From: Roseibium sp.
GTDB taxonomy: Bacteria > Pseudomonadota > Alphaproteobacteria > Rhizobiales > Stappiaceae
DNA: 64,000 bases
Direction of reading: 5' to 3'
Assembly: GCA_017643215.1 (NCBI GenBank)
Contig: JAEPNV010000005.1
Coordinates: forward strand, 1 to 64,000
The translations under genes were made by a program, and so were the position numbers. Of this stretch, positions 48,874 through 58,554 are shown piece by piece. Under the pieces are notes generated by a model. It had not been told where the DNA came from. It did not search any database and saw only the letters and a program-made list of their open reading frames with translations. Every line of letters begins with the position of its first letter. Within the stretch, counting starts at the first letter, position 1.

Positions 48874-50355
48874 ATGCGCGAGACCATCCGTTTTCTGCAA
48901 GGCGGTGAGATCGTCGAACTCCGCGACGTCGGACCGACCGAAACGGTTCTGGATTATCTGCGCCTGCGCTGCCGAAAGACCGGAACCAAGGAAGGTTGCG
49001 GGGAGGGTGATTGTGGAGCGTGCACGGTCGCGCTCGGACGCCTTGTCGGCGGCAAGCTCGTCTATCAGCCGATCAACAGCTGCATTCAACTGCTTGGCAT
49101 GATCGATGGCGCGGAGCTGGTGACGGTCGAGGACCTGGCCAACGACGGGCGCTTGCACCCGGTGCAAAAGGCCATGGTCGACCTGCACGGGTCCCAGTGC
49201 GGCTTTTGCACGCCCGGCTTCATCATGACGATGTTCACCCTTTATCATGCCGAAGGTGAGGAAAAGAGCCGCAAGACGGTGGTCGATTGGCTGGCGGGGA
49301 ATTTGTGCCGCTGCACCGGATACCGGCCAATCGTCGACGCCGCGCTGCAGGCCTGTTTCGATGCGGCCGACGATGCGTTCGCCTGGCGGGCGAACGAAAC
49401 GCGCGATCATTTGCGCCGGATCGCCGATTCCCGCGATATCCTGATTGGCAACGGCGAGACGTTTTTCGCCTCGCCCGCGACGATCGACGGGCTGGCCGCG
49501 CTCTATGGTCAAAATCCCGACGCGACGCTCGTCGCGGGCGCCACCGATGTTGGCCTTTGGGTGACCAAGCATTTGCAGAACCTGCCGAAAATCATCTGGC
49601 TCGGCCGGATCGCGGGCCTCGACCGCGTCGAGGAAACGACAAACGGCGTACTGATCGGCGCGATGGCGAGCTATGCGGACACGGAAGCGGCGATGGCGCG
49701 CTTGTCACCGGACCTTGGTGAATTGTGGCGCCGGATCGGCTCCAAACAGGTCCGGGCGTCCGGCACGGTCGGCGGCAACATCGCCAACGGATCACCGATC
49801 GGCGACACGCCGCCCGCCTTCATCGCATTGGAAACGACCTTGGAGCTTCAGTCTCAGGCAGGTTCAAGGACCCTGGCACTGGAGGATTTTTTCCTCGAGT
49901 ACGGCAAGCAGGATCGCGCCGAGGGCGAATTCGTCACCGGCGTCTTTGTTCCGCGTCTGGACGCCAATCAGATTTTCCGCTGCTACAAGATCTCCAAGCG
50001 GTTCGATCAGGACATTTCCGCCGTCATGGCCGCGTTCCGGTTCACCGTGGCCGACGGCACGATCACCGATGCCCGCATCGCCTATGGCGGGATGGCGGCA
50101 ACGCCGAAACGGGCGAAGGGCGCTGAAACGGCGCTGATCGGCGCGTCGTTGGAGGATCCGGCAAGCTGGGCGGCGGGCATGAAAGCGCTGATGTCCGACT
50201 TCACACCGCTCACCGACATGCGGGCGTCCTCCGAATACCGGATGGAGACGGCGCGGGCGCTGCTGGCCAAAGCCCTGATGGAGGCCAGCGGCTCCGATCC
50301 CGCGGGCCTTCGCGTTCTGGACCACCGGGAGGCTCACAATGACCGCGCCGCTTGA
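48874..50355 (+). CDS. xdhA: Xanthine dehydrogenase small subunit (2Fe-2S and FAD domains)
   Basis: 493 residues. Two [2Fe-2S] clusters: 'KEGCGEGDCGACTVAL' plus a later Cys in 'NSCIQLLG' (plant-ferredoxin type), and 'SQCGFCTPGFIM' with 'NLCRCTGYRPIVDA' (CO-dehydrogenase type). The FAD domain follows (about 185-360): 'TLVAGATDVGLWVTK' binds the FAD diphosphate, 'RASGTVGGNIANGSPIGDTPP' the flavin. Electrons from the molybdenum centre pass through the clusters to FAD and NAD+. Its 3' end overlaps xdhB by 17 bp. Confidence 0.96.
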   Translation: MRETIRFLQGGEIVELRDVGPTETVLDYLRLRCRKTGTKEGCGEGDCGACTVALGRLVGGKLVYQPINSCIQLLGMIDGAELVTVEDLANDGRLHPVQKAMVDLHGSQCGFCTPGFIMTMFTLYHAEGEEKSRKTVVDWLAGNLCRCTGYRPIVDAALQACFDAADDAFAWRANETRDHLRRIADSRDILIGNGETFFASPATIDGLAALYGQNPDATLVAGATDVGLWVTKHLQNLPKIIWLGRIAGLDRVEETTNGVLIGAMASYADTEAAMARLSPDLGELWRRIGSKQVRASGTVGGNIANGSPIGDTPPAFIALETTLELQSQAGSRTLALEDFFLEYGKQDRAEGEFVTGVFVPRLDANQIFRCYKISKRFDQDISAVMAAFRFTVADGTITDARIAYGGMAATPKRAKGAETALIGASLEDPASWAAGMKALMSDFTPLTDMRASSEYRMETARALLAKALMEASGSDPAGLRVLDHREAHNDRAA

Positions 50356-52702
50356 TCCCAAGGCCGCGATGGCGCACCCAGCCCATGTCCGCAAGCCGCT
50401 GGCTCACGACAGCGCGGCCATGCATGTGGCCGGGACGGCGACCTACATTGACGATGCCGTCGAGCCGGTGGGCACTCTCCACATTGCACCCGGCTGGGAC
50501 CGAAAAGCGATACGCGGTAAAATCTTATCCGTGGATCTTCAAAAAGTACGCGAAGCAGATGGGGTGGTTGCCGTTCTGACCGCAGCGGACGTACCGGGCG
50601 TCAACGACTGTTCCTCCGCGTTTGGCGGGGATCCGGTGCTCGCCGAGGGCGAAGTTGAGTTCTACGGACAGGTCCTCTTTGCGGTTGTCGCGAAAACCCG
50701 CGATGCGGCCCGGCGGGCGGCGCTTCTTGCGGAGATCGTCATCGAACCGCTGACGCCGATCATTACCCCGGAAGACGCGGTCGCGGCAGACATCACCGTT
50801 TTGCCCGACTATCAGTTCCGGCGCGGCTCGCCCGAAACCGGCATGTCGGCGGCCGAGCAAACGATCTCCGGGGTGATGCGTATCGGCGGACAGGAGCATT
50901 TCTACCTGGAGGGTCAGGTGGCGATGGCGGTGCCCGATGAGGATGGCGGTATGTTCGTTCTTTCCTCCACGCAGCACCCGACAGAGGTCCAGCACACGGT
51001 CGCGAAGGTTCTTGGCGTTCCGGACGCGGCCATCACCGCCGAAGTGCGGCGCATGGGCGGCGGGTTCGGCGGCAAGGAGTCCCAGGCGAACCAGTGGGCC
51101 AGTCTGGCCGCGCTCGCCGCGGCCAAGACCGGGCGCGCGTGCAAGATCCGGCTTGACCGGGACGACGACATGATCATGACCGGCAAACGCCATGATTTCC
51201 GGGTTGAATGGCAGGTCGGGCACGATGGAGAAGGCCGGATCCGCGCCGTTGATCTCAACTTCCTGGCCCGGTGCGGGTATTCGGCCGACTTGTCGCTCGG
51301 TGTGAACGACCGGACGATGTTTCATGCCGATTCCAGCTATTTTTATCCCGACGCATCAATCCGCAGCCGGCGGCTGAAGACCGACACCTGCTCAAACACG
51401 GCGTTTCGCGGTTTCGGCGGCCCGCAAGGCATGCTGGCGGCCGAGCGCCTAATCGACGCGATCGCGATCACCGTCGGCAAGGATCCGCTTGAGGTCCGCA
51501 AACTGAATTTCTACGACGGCGAGCGCAATCTCACGCCCTACGGGATGCCGGTGGAAGAATTCGAGCTGATGCACGATCTGATCGCGCAGCTTGAAGACAG
51601 TGCGGACTATTGGGCGCGGCGTGATCAGGTCCAGGCGTTCAACGCGGTCAGCCCGGTCCTGAAGAAGGGTCTGGCGCTCACACCGGTCAAGTTCGGCATC
51701 TCGTTCACGCTGAAACATCTCAACCAGGCCGGCGCGCTGGTGCATCTTTACACCGATGGGTCGGTGCATTTGAACCACGGCGGCACGGAGATGGGGCAGG
51801 GGCTTTATCAAAAGGTCGCCCAGGTGGTTGCTGACGAACTGGGCGTCACCCTCGACAAGGTCCGCATCACGGCCACCAACACATCGAAGGTACCGAACAC
51901 AGGCCCGACCGCGGCCTCGTCCGGCACGGATCTCAACGCCATGGCCGCCAAGAAGGCGGCCGGCGTCATCAAGGAGCGTCTGATCGCGTTCCTGGCCGAG
52001 CAGCACCAGTGTCCACCGGAGCGGATTCAATTCGCCGACAACAAGGTGCTGGTGGCCGACAAGGTGCTGACCCTCGGCGAGGTCGCCAAGTCGGCGCATA
52101 TGGCGCGGGTGCAAATGTCCCACGCCGGTTTTTACGCAACGCCGGGCATCACCTGGGACCGGGAGTCCGTGACCGGGCGGCCGTTCTTCTACTTTGCCTA
52201 TGGCGGCGCCTGCGCGGAAGTGACGATCGACACGATGACCGGCGAAATGGTCGTCGACCGGGTGGATATCCTGCATGACGTTGGCCATTCGCTCAATCCG
52301 GCGATCGATATCGGCCAGATCGAGGGCGGCTTCGTGCAAGGCGTGGGCTGGCTGACCACCGAGGAACTGTGGTGGGACGAAGCAGGGCGTTTGCGCACCC
52401 ACGCACCCTCCACTTACAAAATCCCGACCGCCTCGGACGTGCCGGAGGATTTCCGGGTCGATCTCTACAAGGGCCGCGGCAATCCGCAGGATACGATCTA
52501 CCGGTCCAAGGCGGTCGGCGAACCGCCGGTGATGCTGGCGAATGCGGTGTTTTGCGCCATCAATGACGCGATCGCCAGCCTCAAGCCGGGTGTTGTTCCG
52601 GAACTGAATGCCCCGGCCACACCGGAAGCGATCATGTCCGCGGTTCGCGCGATCCGCGCCGCACCGGCGCCGGTCTCGAAAGAGGAGCCGGACGGATCAT
52701 GA
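50339..52702 (+). CDS. xdhB: Xanthine dehydrogenase molybdopterin-binding large subunit
   Basis: 787 residues. Oxidises hypoxanthine and xanthine to urate. 'RRMGGGFGGKESQANQWA' is the molybdopterin loop, 'NTAFRGFGGPQGMLAAER' holds the substrate-orienting Arg, 'GTEMGQGLYQKVAQVVADELG' (quoted in part) is a Moco-binding helix, and 'GWLTTEELWWDEAG' carries the catalytic Glu. 'YKIPTASDVPEDF' near the C-terminus is conserved in XdhB. Forms (alpha-beta)2 with XdhA. The GGGAGG ribosome site lies in the end of xdhA; its TGA overlaps the xdhC start. Confidence 0.97.
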   Translation: MTAPLDPKAAMAHPAHVRKPLAHDSAAMHVAGTATYIDDAVEPVGTLHIAPGWDRKAIRGKILSVDLQKVREADGVVAVLTAADVPGVNDCSSAFGGDPVLAEGEVEFYGQVLFAVVAKTRDAARRAALLAEIVIEPLTPIITPEDAVAADITVLPDYQFRRGSPETGMSAAEQTISGVMRIGGQEHFYLEGQVAMAVPDEDGGMFVLSSTQHPTEVQHTVAKVLGVPDAAITAEVRRMGGGFGGKESQANQWASLAALAAAKTGRACKIRLDRDDDMIMTGKRHDFRVEWQVGHDGEGRIRAVDLNFLARCGYSADLSLGVNDRTMFHADSSYFYPDASIRSRRLKTDTCSNTAFRGFGGPQGMLAAERLIDAIAITVGKDPLEVRKLNFYDGERNLTPYGMPVEEFELMHDLIAQLEDSADYWARRDQVQAFNAVSPVLKKGLALTPVKFGISFTLKHLNQAGALVHLYTDGSVHLNHGGTEMGQGLYQKVAQVVADELGVTLDKVRITATNTSKVPNTGPTAASSGTDLNAMAAKKAAGVIKERLIAFLAEQHQCPPERIQFADNKVLVADKVLTLGEVAKSAHMARVQMSHAGFYATPGITWDRESVTGRPFFYFAYGGACAEVTIDTMTGEMVVDRVDILHDVGHSLNPAIDIGQIEGGFVQGVGWLTTEELWWDEAGRLRTHAPSTYKIPTASDVPEDFRVDLYKGRGNPQDTIYRSKAVGEPPVMLANAVFCAINDAIASLKPGVVPELNAPATPEAIMSAVRAIRAAPAPVSKEEPDGS

Positions 52703-53709
52703 GAGTCTGGGCTCACATCGCTAACACGCTTCAGACCGGCGCGCCGTGCAGCCTGGTTACGGTGGCCAGCGCCGCCGGATCGACGCCGCGCGAGGCGGGG
52801 GCCCGGATGGTGGTGCGCGCCGACGGTGGATTCTATGGCACGATCGGCGGCGGAACGCTCGAATTTGAAGCCATCAAATGGGCGGCCAGCGCGGTGACAT
52901 CGCAGCGCCCGGGCCTGTTCACCCGCACCATGTCCCTGGGGCCGGATCTTGGCCAATGCTGCGGCGGACGCACGGAGATCGCCGTCGAGGTCTTGACCCC
53001 GGCGCAACTGGAAACCGCGCGTCAACTGGCGGAATTGGAGCGGTCAGGCGCACCGTTTTCCACTGTCGCGGACCTGGCCGACGGTCAGCCCTTACACCGG
53101 CGCGTGCTGGCCGACGCAGCCGGACCGGGGTTCCAGATGACGGAGGCGGGCCGAGTGACCGAGACCTTTGGCGCTTCAGGCCGCCCGGTTTATCTGTTCG
53201 GCGCCGGCCATGTCGGCAAGGCGCTGGTTCTGGCGCTGGCGCCGCTGCCCTTCCAGATCACCTGGATCGACAGCCGGCGCGACATATTCCCGGCCGCCGT
53301 TCCGGCCAACACCACCAAGGTGAGCATGAACCGGCCCGCAGAGGCCCTTGCAGATGCCCCGTCGACAGCGTTCGTGCTGGCCATGACCCATTCCCATGCT
53401 TTGGATGAGGACATCATGGCCGCCGCGCTCTCCCGGCAGCGGTTCGCTTATTGCGGTGTCATTGGCAGCAATACCAAACGCGCGCGCTTCATCAAGCGCC
53501 TGAGACAACGCGGCATTCCAGAAAGCGCCGTAGCGGCGATGGTCTGCCCGGTCGGTACGCCGGCCATCCGGTCCAAATTGCCGGCGGCGATTGCCACCGG
53601 AATTGCGGTCGATTTTCTGGAACGGGACGAATGCGCGCGCCAGCAACCGGCATCGACCGACGGGCTCGAAGAGCGCAATAGGCACGGCCGCCGCGCGGCA
53701 CAACGGTGA
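52699..53709 (+). CDS. xdhC: Xanthine dehydrogenase accessory protein XdhC
   Basis: 336 residues. Binds the molybdenum cofactor, promotes its sulfuration and inserts it into XdhB. N-terminal domain: 'CSLVTVASAAGSTPREAGARM' (quoted in part) and 'TIGGGTLEFEAIKWA', with 'LGQCCGGRTEIAVEV' contributing Cys. C-terminal Rossmann-like domain: 'YLFGAGHVGKALVLALAPL' and 'CGVIGSNTKRARFIKRLRQRG' (quoted in part). ATGA overlap with xdhB. Followed 10 bp later by the ABC importer genes, tying transport to oxidation. Confidence 0.95.
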   Translation: MRVWAHIANTLQTGAPCSLVTVASAAGSTPREAGARMVVRADGGFYGTIGGGTLEFEAIKWAASAVTSQRPGLFTRTMSLGPDLGQCCGGRTEIAVEVLTPAQLETARQLAELERSGAPFSTVADLADGQPLHRRVLADAAGPGFQMTEAGRVTETFGASGRPVYLFGAGHVGKALVLALAPLPFQITWIDSRRDIFPAAVPANTTKVSMNRPAEALADAPSTAFVLAMTHSHALDEDIMAAALSRQRFAYCGVIGSNTKRARFIKRLRQRGIPESAVAAMVCPVGTPAIRSKLPAAIATGIAVDFLERDECARQQPASTDGLEERNRHGRRAAQR

Positions 53710-53719
53710 GGGTGAAGAG

Positions 53720-55303
53720 GTGGCAGAGGTCCTGACAGCGGCTGAGGAAGACCGCTCCCATGCTCAAGGCCAACGCAATTCGGGCGATCTGCTCGATGCC
53801 CGCGGCCTGACCAAGCGGTTCGGCGACATTCTCGCCAACGACCGCGTGGATCTGACAATCAACAAAGGCGAAATCCACGCCCTGTTGGGCGAAAATGGTG
53901 CCGGCAAATCGACGCTCGTCAAAATGTTCTACGGCGCGCTGGAGCCAGATGGCGGGACGATCGCCTGGCAAGGACGAGATGTGACAATCGCCAGTCCGGC
54001 GGCCGCGCGCGGGCTCGGCATCGGCATGGTGTTCCAGCATTTTTCGCTGTTCGAAGCCCTGACCGTCGTTGAGAATATCGCGCTGGCTCTGCCCAACCCC
54101 GGCAACATGAAAGATCTGTCGGCGCGGATTAAGGCCGTCTCAGAGGACTATGGTCTGCCACTCAACCCGACCGACGTGGTCGCCGATCTTCCCGTCGGCA
54201 TCCGCCAGCGTATCGAAATCGTCCGGTGTCTTCTGCAAGAGCCCGAGCTCATCATCATGGACGAACCGACCTCCGTTTTGACGCCGCAAGAAGCCGACCG
54301 GTTGTTCCTGACCTTGAAGCGCCTGGCGAGCGAAGGCTGCGCGGTGCTCTACATCTCGCACCGGCTGGAGGAGGTCCAGCGGATCTGCCACCACGCCACG
54401 ATCCTGCGTCACGGCCAGGTCGTGCGCGAATGCGATCCGTCCAAGGAAACGCCGGCGTCGCTCGCCCGCATGATGGTCGGAACCGAGGTGATCGGCGTGT
54501 CGATCGGCGCCCATCAACCGGCGACCGGCAACGTGCGTCTTGGCGTGACCGGTCTCAGCGCCCGGGCGACCACGCCGTTTGCGACCGAACTGAAAAACAT
54601 CAAGCTGGAGGTCCGGGCCGGCGAAATCGTCGCCATTGCCGGGGTGGCCGGCAACGGGCAGGGCGAACTCTTCGACGCGCTCTCCGGTGAGATGCGCGTT
54701 GCGCCCGCCATGGTCCGGCTGGACGATGAACCGTGCGGCGCCCGCAATGTGACCTGGCGCCGCCGCCGGAACGCGGCTTTCGTGCCGGAAGAACGCCTCG
54801 GCCACGGTGCAGTTCCCGGTCTGAAACTTTCCGGCAACATCGTCCTGACCCGCCACGGGACCGGCGACGGACTGGTGGGAAGCGGTTTCGTGTCGACCCA
54901 AAAGGCCGGGGAACTCGAACAGCGGATCAAGAAGCACTATGACGTGCGCATGTCGCACGACGATCCGGAGGCGCGCTCGCTCTCCGGCGGCAACCTGCAG
55001 AAATTCGTCGTCGGCCGGGAGCTGGATCGCAAGCCGGGCGTTCTGGTGGTCAATCAACCGACCTGGGGCGTCGATGCGGGGGCGGCCGCGCTGATCCGCC
55101 AGGCGCTCATCGACCTTGCGCGCTCGGGATCGGCCGTTCTGGTCATCAGCCAGGATCTTGACGAGATTTTTGAAATCGCCGACCGGATCGCGGTGATTTC
55201 CCGCGGCCACCTGTCGGCGCCCGAGGATGCCCGGACCATAACCCGCGAGCGCATCGGCCTGTTGATGGCCGGCGGCGCGGAAGACGAAGCGGGGGCGGCG
55301 TGA
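53720..55303 (+). CDS. ABC transporter ATP-binding protein, BMP/nucleoside (YufO/NupO-like) type
   Basis: 527 residues with two ABC domains. Domain 1 (about 25-250): Walker A 'LLGENGAGKSTLVKM', Q-loop 'MVFQHFSLFEALTV', Walker B 'LIIMDEPTSVLTPQE'. Domain 2 (about 285-510): degenerate P-loop 'AGVAGNGQGELFDAL', signature 'RSLSGGNLQKFVVGREL', and Walker B 'VLVVNQPTWGVDAGAAAL' with Gln in place of the catalytic Glu. One active and one degenerate site is the rule in this sugar/nucleoside subfamily. The GTG start has GAGGG upstream. The next gene overlaps it (TGATG). Confidence 0.94.
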   Translation: MAEVLTAAEEDRSHAQGQRNSGDLLDARGLTKRFGDILANDRVDLTINKGEIHALLGENGAGKSTLVKMFYGALEPDGGTIAWQGRDVTIASPAAARGLGIGMVFQHFSLFEALTVVENIALALPNPGNMKDLSARIKAVSEDYGLPLNPTDVVADLPVGIRQRIEIVRCLLQEPELIIMDEPTSVLTPQEADRLFLTLKRLASEGCAVLYISHRLEEVQRICHHATILRHGQVVRECDPSKETPASLARMMVGTEVIGVSIGAHQPATGNVRLGVTGLSARATTPFATELKNIKLEVRAGEIVAIAGVAGNGQGELFDALSGEMRVAPAMVRLDDEPCGARNVTWRRRRNAAFVPEERLGHGAVPGLKLSGNIVLTRHGTGDGLVGSGFVSTQKAGELEQRIKKHYDVRMSHDDPEARSLSGGNLQKFVVGRELDRKPGVLVVNQPTWGVDAGAAALIRQALIDLARSGSAVLVISQDLDEIFEIADRIAVISRGHLSAPEDARTITRERIGLLMAGGAEDEAGAA

Positions 55304-56397
55304 TGCGCATCGAACTTGTCAAACGCAAGGAACACAGCCGTCTGATGACGATGCTGTCGCCGGTGATCGCGGTGGCGCTGACGCTGATCGCGGCCGCGCT
55401 CCTCTTCGCGGTGACCGGCAAGGATCCCGCGCTCGGGCTCTACCTGTTTTTCATCGAGCCGCTGACCGATACGTGGTCGCTGCAGGAAATCGTTGTCAAG
55501 GCAACGCCTCTGGTGCTGATCGCCTGCGGCCTGTCGGTCTGTTATCTTTCCAACAACTGGAACATCGGCGCGGAAGGCCAGTTCGTATTCGGCGCGATCT
55601 GCGGCTGTTTCCTGCCGATCCTCTATCCCGGATTTGAGAACGCGGCGACGCTGCCCCTGATGCTGGTGTTCGGCGCGCTTGGCGGCGCGGCCTGGGCGCT
55701 GATCCCCGCGGTTTTGAAAACCCGGTTCAACACCAACGAGATCCTGACCAGCCTGATGCTGGTCTATGTGGCCGGGCTTTTACTCGACTATCTGGTGCGC
55801 GGCCCGTGGCGCGATCCGGACGGCTTCAACTTCCCGGAATCGCGCATTTTTTCCGACGCGGCGACCTTGCCGGTCATCGGCGACGGACGCATGAGCCTGT
55901 CGGCCCCGATCGCCGTCCTCGTCGTGATTGTGCTTGCTGTCGTTCTGGCCAAGACGCTGAAGGGCTTTGAAATCCGGGTCATGGGTGAAAGCCCGCGCGC
56001 TGGGGCCTTCGCCGGTTTTTCGTCCAAGCGGCTGACGCTCTTTGCCTTCGCGCTGGCCGGCGCGCTGGCCGGATTGGCCGGCACGATGGAAGTCTCCGGC
56101 TCACTCAACCAGCTCTTGCCTTCGATCTCGCCCGGTTACGGCTTCACCGCGATCATCGTCGCGTTTCTTGGGCGGCTCAATCCGATCGGCATTTTGATCG
56201 CCGGGTTCGTGCTGGCACTGTCCTATATCGGCGGGGAGGCCGTGCAGGCATCGATGGGCGTATCCGACAAGATCGCCAGCGTCATACAGGGCCTGTTGCT
56301 GTTCTTCGTCCTCGCCTGCGACACGCTCATTCTCTACAAGATCCGGTTCGCCATGGCCCGCCGTGCCGCGCCGGCGGGGGAGGCGTCCCATGTTTGA
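55303..56397 (+). CDS. ABC transporter permease, BMP/nucleoside type (first subunit)
   Basis: 364 residues, about ten membrane spans. 'VLIACGLSVCYLSNNWNIGAEGQFVFGA', quoted by its motifs N-x-W-N-I-G-A-E-G-Q, is the signature of BPD_transp_2 nucleoside permeases. 'LKTRFNTNEILTSLMLVYVA' and 'GFTAIIVAFLGRLNPIGIL' are further conserved loops. Start ATG 55303 shares its A with the TGA of the ATPase gene. The 3' end overlaps the second permease by 8 bp. Part of an importer for purine nucleosides or bases. Confidence 0.93.
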   Translation: MRIELVKRKEHSRLMTMLSPVIAVALTLIAAALLFAVTGKDPALGLYLFFIEPLTDTWSLQEIVVKATPLVLIACGLSVCYLSNNWNIGAEGQFVFGAICGCFLPILYPGFENAATLPLMLVFGALGGAAWALIPAVLKTRFNTNEILTSLMLVYVAGLLLDYLVRGPWRDPDGFNFPESRIFSDAATLPVIGDGRMSLSAPIAVLVVIVLAVVLAKTLKGFEIRVMGESPRAGAFAGFSSKRLTLFAFALAGALAGLAGTMEVSGSLNQLLPSISPGYGFTAIIVAFLGRLNPIGILIAGFVLALSYIGGEAVQASMGVSDKIASVIQGLLLFFVLACDTLILYKIRFAMARRAAPAGEASHV

Positions 56398-57304
56398 AGC
56401 CGTACTTTTAACCGTAATCACGGCCGCGACGCCGCTTCTCATCGCCGCCATCGGGGAACTCGTCGTGGAACGCTCCGGCGTCCTCAATCTGGGTGTCGAG
56501 GGCATGATGATCATGGGCGCGGTGGTCGGCTTTGCCGTCGCCAATGTCACCGGCTCGGGCATCTTGGGCGTGGGCGCGGCCATTCTGGCCGGCATGGCCA
56601 TGTCGGCCCTGTTCGGTTTTCTGGTGCTGATCCTGGTCACGAACCAGGTGGCGAGCGGCCTTGCCCTGACCATTCTCGGCCTTGGCCTGTCGGGCATGAT
56701 CGGCGAAGCCTTTATCGGCGTGCCGGGCCTGCGCCTGCCGGATCTCTATATCCCCGGCCTCTCCGACATTCCGTTCATCGGGCCGGTGTTTTTCCAGCAG
56801 GACGCGCTGGTCTATGTCAGTTTCGCGCTCGTCGCGGCGGTCGCCTATATGCTGTTCCGCACGCGGATGGGGCTCGTGCTGCGCTCGGTTGGCGACAATC
56901 ACGGCTCCGCCCATGCGCTGGGATACTCCGTCATCAAGGTCCGGTTCATGGCGGTTTTGTTCGGCGGTGCCTGTGCCGGCCTTGCGGGAGCCTATATGTC
57001 GCTCGCCTACACGCCCCAATGGGTGGAAAACATGACCGCTGGCCGGGGCTGGATCGCGCTGGCGCTGGTCGTGTTTGCCTCCTGGCTGCCGCTGCGCGTC
57101 GTCGCCGGTGCCTATTTGTTTGGCGCCGTCACCGTGCTCACGTTCCATGCGCAGGCGCAAGGCTTTGGAATTCCCTCGCAATTCCTTTCCAGCCTGCCGT
57201 ATCTTGCGACCATCGTTGTGCTTGTGCTGATCTCTGCAAATCGGAGACTGACCCTGGTCAATACACCGGCGTGCCTTGGCAAGCCGTTTGTACCGGACCG
57301 GTAG
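56390..57304 (+). CDS. ABC transporter permease, BMP/nucleoside type (second subunit)
   Basis: 304 residues, about eight to ten membrane spans. 'ATPLLIAAIGELVVERSGVLNLGVEGMMIMGA', quoted by its motifs G-E-x-x-x-E-R-x-G-x-x-N-L-G-V-E-G, is the second-subunit signature. 'RTRMGLVLRSVGDNHGSAHALG' is the cytoplasmic coupling loop (R-S-V-G-x-N-x-x-A-A-x-x-x-G). Pairs with the upstream permease in a heterodimer. A 99-bp gap precedes the binding-protein gene. Confidence 0.94.
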   Translation: MFEAVLLTVITAATPLLIAAIGELVVERSGVLNLGVEGMMIMGAVVGFAVANVTGSGILGVGAAILAGMAMSALFGFLVLILVTNQVASGLALTILGLGLSGMIGEAFIGVPGLRLPDLYIPGLSDIPFIGPVFFQQDALVYVSFALVAAVAYMLFRTRMGLVLRSVGDNHGSAHALGYSVIKVRFMAVLFGGACAGLAGAYMSLAYTPQWVENMTAGRGWIALALVVFASWLPLRVVAGAYLFGAVTVLTFHAQAQGFGIPSQFLSSLPYLATIVVLVLISANRRLTLVNTPACLGKPFVPDR

Positions 57305-57403
57305 CCGCCTCCCGGCCACCGGCCCCCGGGTTTGACGCGATCCTGGACCCGGGACAGACAACGGATCGCACGAATAAAATGAAGCTGAAGGGGAATGGAC
57401 GTC

Positions 57404-58468
57404 ATGAAATCAGTACTGAAGGCCGCCGTGGCGGCGATTGCGTTGACCGCCGCCGGCTCGGTCGCCCAGGCCGCCGATCTGAAGGCGTGTTTTGTGTATG
57501 TCGGCCCGGTCGGGGATTTCGGCTGGACCTACCAGCACGATCAGGGCCGCCTTGCCGTTGAGGAGCATTTCGGCGACCGGGTGGAAACGGCGTATCTTGA
57601 AAGCGTGCAGGAAGGCCCGGACGCCGAGCGGGCCATTGAGCGGTTTGCCCGCGATGGCTGCGGCATCATCTTCACCACGTCGTTCGGCTACATGAACCCG
57701 ACGATCAAGGTCGCCAAGAAGTTCCCGAATGTGAAGTTCGAGCATGCCACGGGCTACAAGACAGCGGACAACGTTGCGACCTACAACTCGAAATTCCACC
57801 AGGGCCGGTACATCATCGGCCAGATCGCCGCGCACCAGTCCGAAGCCGGTGTCGCCGGCTATATCGCGTCCTTCCCGATTCCGGAGGTGATTTCGGGCAT
57901 CAACGCGTTCCTGCTCGGCGCCCAGTCGGTCAATCCGGACTTCCGGCTGAAGGTCGTGTGGGTGAACACCTGGTTCGATCCGGGCAAGGAAGCAGATGCA
58001 GCCAAGGCGCTGATCGATCAGGGCGCCGACATCATCACGCAGCACACCGATTCCACCGCGCCCTTGCAGGTCGCTCAGGAACGCGGCGTCAAGGGCTTTG
58101 GCCAGGCGTCTGATATGGTCAACTTTGCCCCGGACGCCCAACTGACGGCGATCATCGACGACTGGGCGCCCTACTATATCCACCGGGTCGAGGAGGCGTT
58201 GAACGGCACATGGGAAAGCGGCAGCTCCTGGGAAGGCCTGGCTGAGGGCCACGTGGTGATGGCGCCCTATACCAACCTTCCCGATGATGTTGTCGCCATG
58301 GCGATGGCAACGGAAGAAAAGATCAAGGGCGGATGGGAACCGTTCACCGGTCCGATCACCAAACAAGATGGCACCGTTGCGGCGGAAGACGGCGTGCGTC
58401 TCGACGACGGCGCGATCCTCGGCATGAACTGGTACGTGCAGGGCGTCGACGACAAGCTGCCGCAATAA
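57404..58468 (+). CDS. BMP-family (PnrA-like) ABC transporter substrate-binding protein
   Basis: 354 residues. Type I signal peptide (VAAIALTAAGSVAQAAD); no lipobox Cys, so it is a soluble periplasmic protein. 'FVYVGPVGDFGWTYQHDQGR' is the BMP opening with ligand-stacking aromatics; 'FATSFGYM'-type motif appears as 'IFTTSFGYMNPT', then 'YIASFPIPEVISGINAFLLG' and 'TQHTDSTAPLQVAQERG'. BMP proteins bind purine nucleosides in characterised cases; the link to xdh genes suggests a purine or nucleobase ligand. ATG 57404 is preferred over 57395 because AAGGGG is too close to the latter. Confidence 0.94.
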   Translation: MKSVLKAAVAAIALTAAGSVAQAADLKACFVYVGPVGDFGWTYQHDQGRLAVEEHFGDRVETAYLESVQEGPDAERAIERFARDGCGIIFTTSFGYMNPTIKVAKKFPNVKFEHATGYKTADNVATYNSKFHQGRYIIGQIAAHQSEAGVAGYIASFPIPEVISGINAFLLGAQSVNPDFRLKVVWVNTWFDPGKEADAAKALIDQGADIITQHTDSTAPLQVAQERGVKGFGQASDMVNFAPDAQLTAIIDDWAPYYIHRVEEALNGTWESGSSWEGLAEGHVVMAPYTNLPDDVVAMAMATEEKIKGGWEPFTGPITKQDGTVAAEDGVRLDDGAILGMNWYVQGVDDKLPQ

Positions 58469-58554
58469 CGGGCCGCTCTAGGCGGACACGGCGCGTCCGG
58501 GATCTCAACCGCTTTCCGGACGCGCGTTCAACCGAACCACATGGACGAGACGAC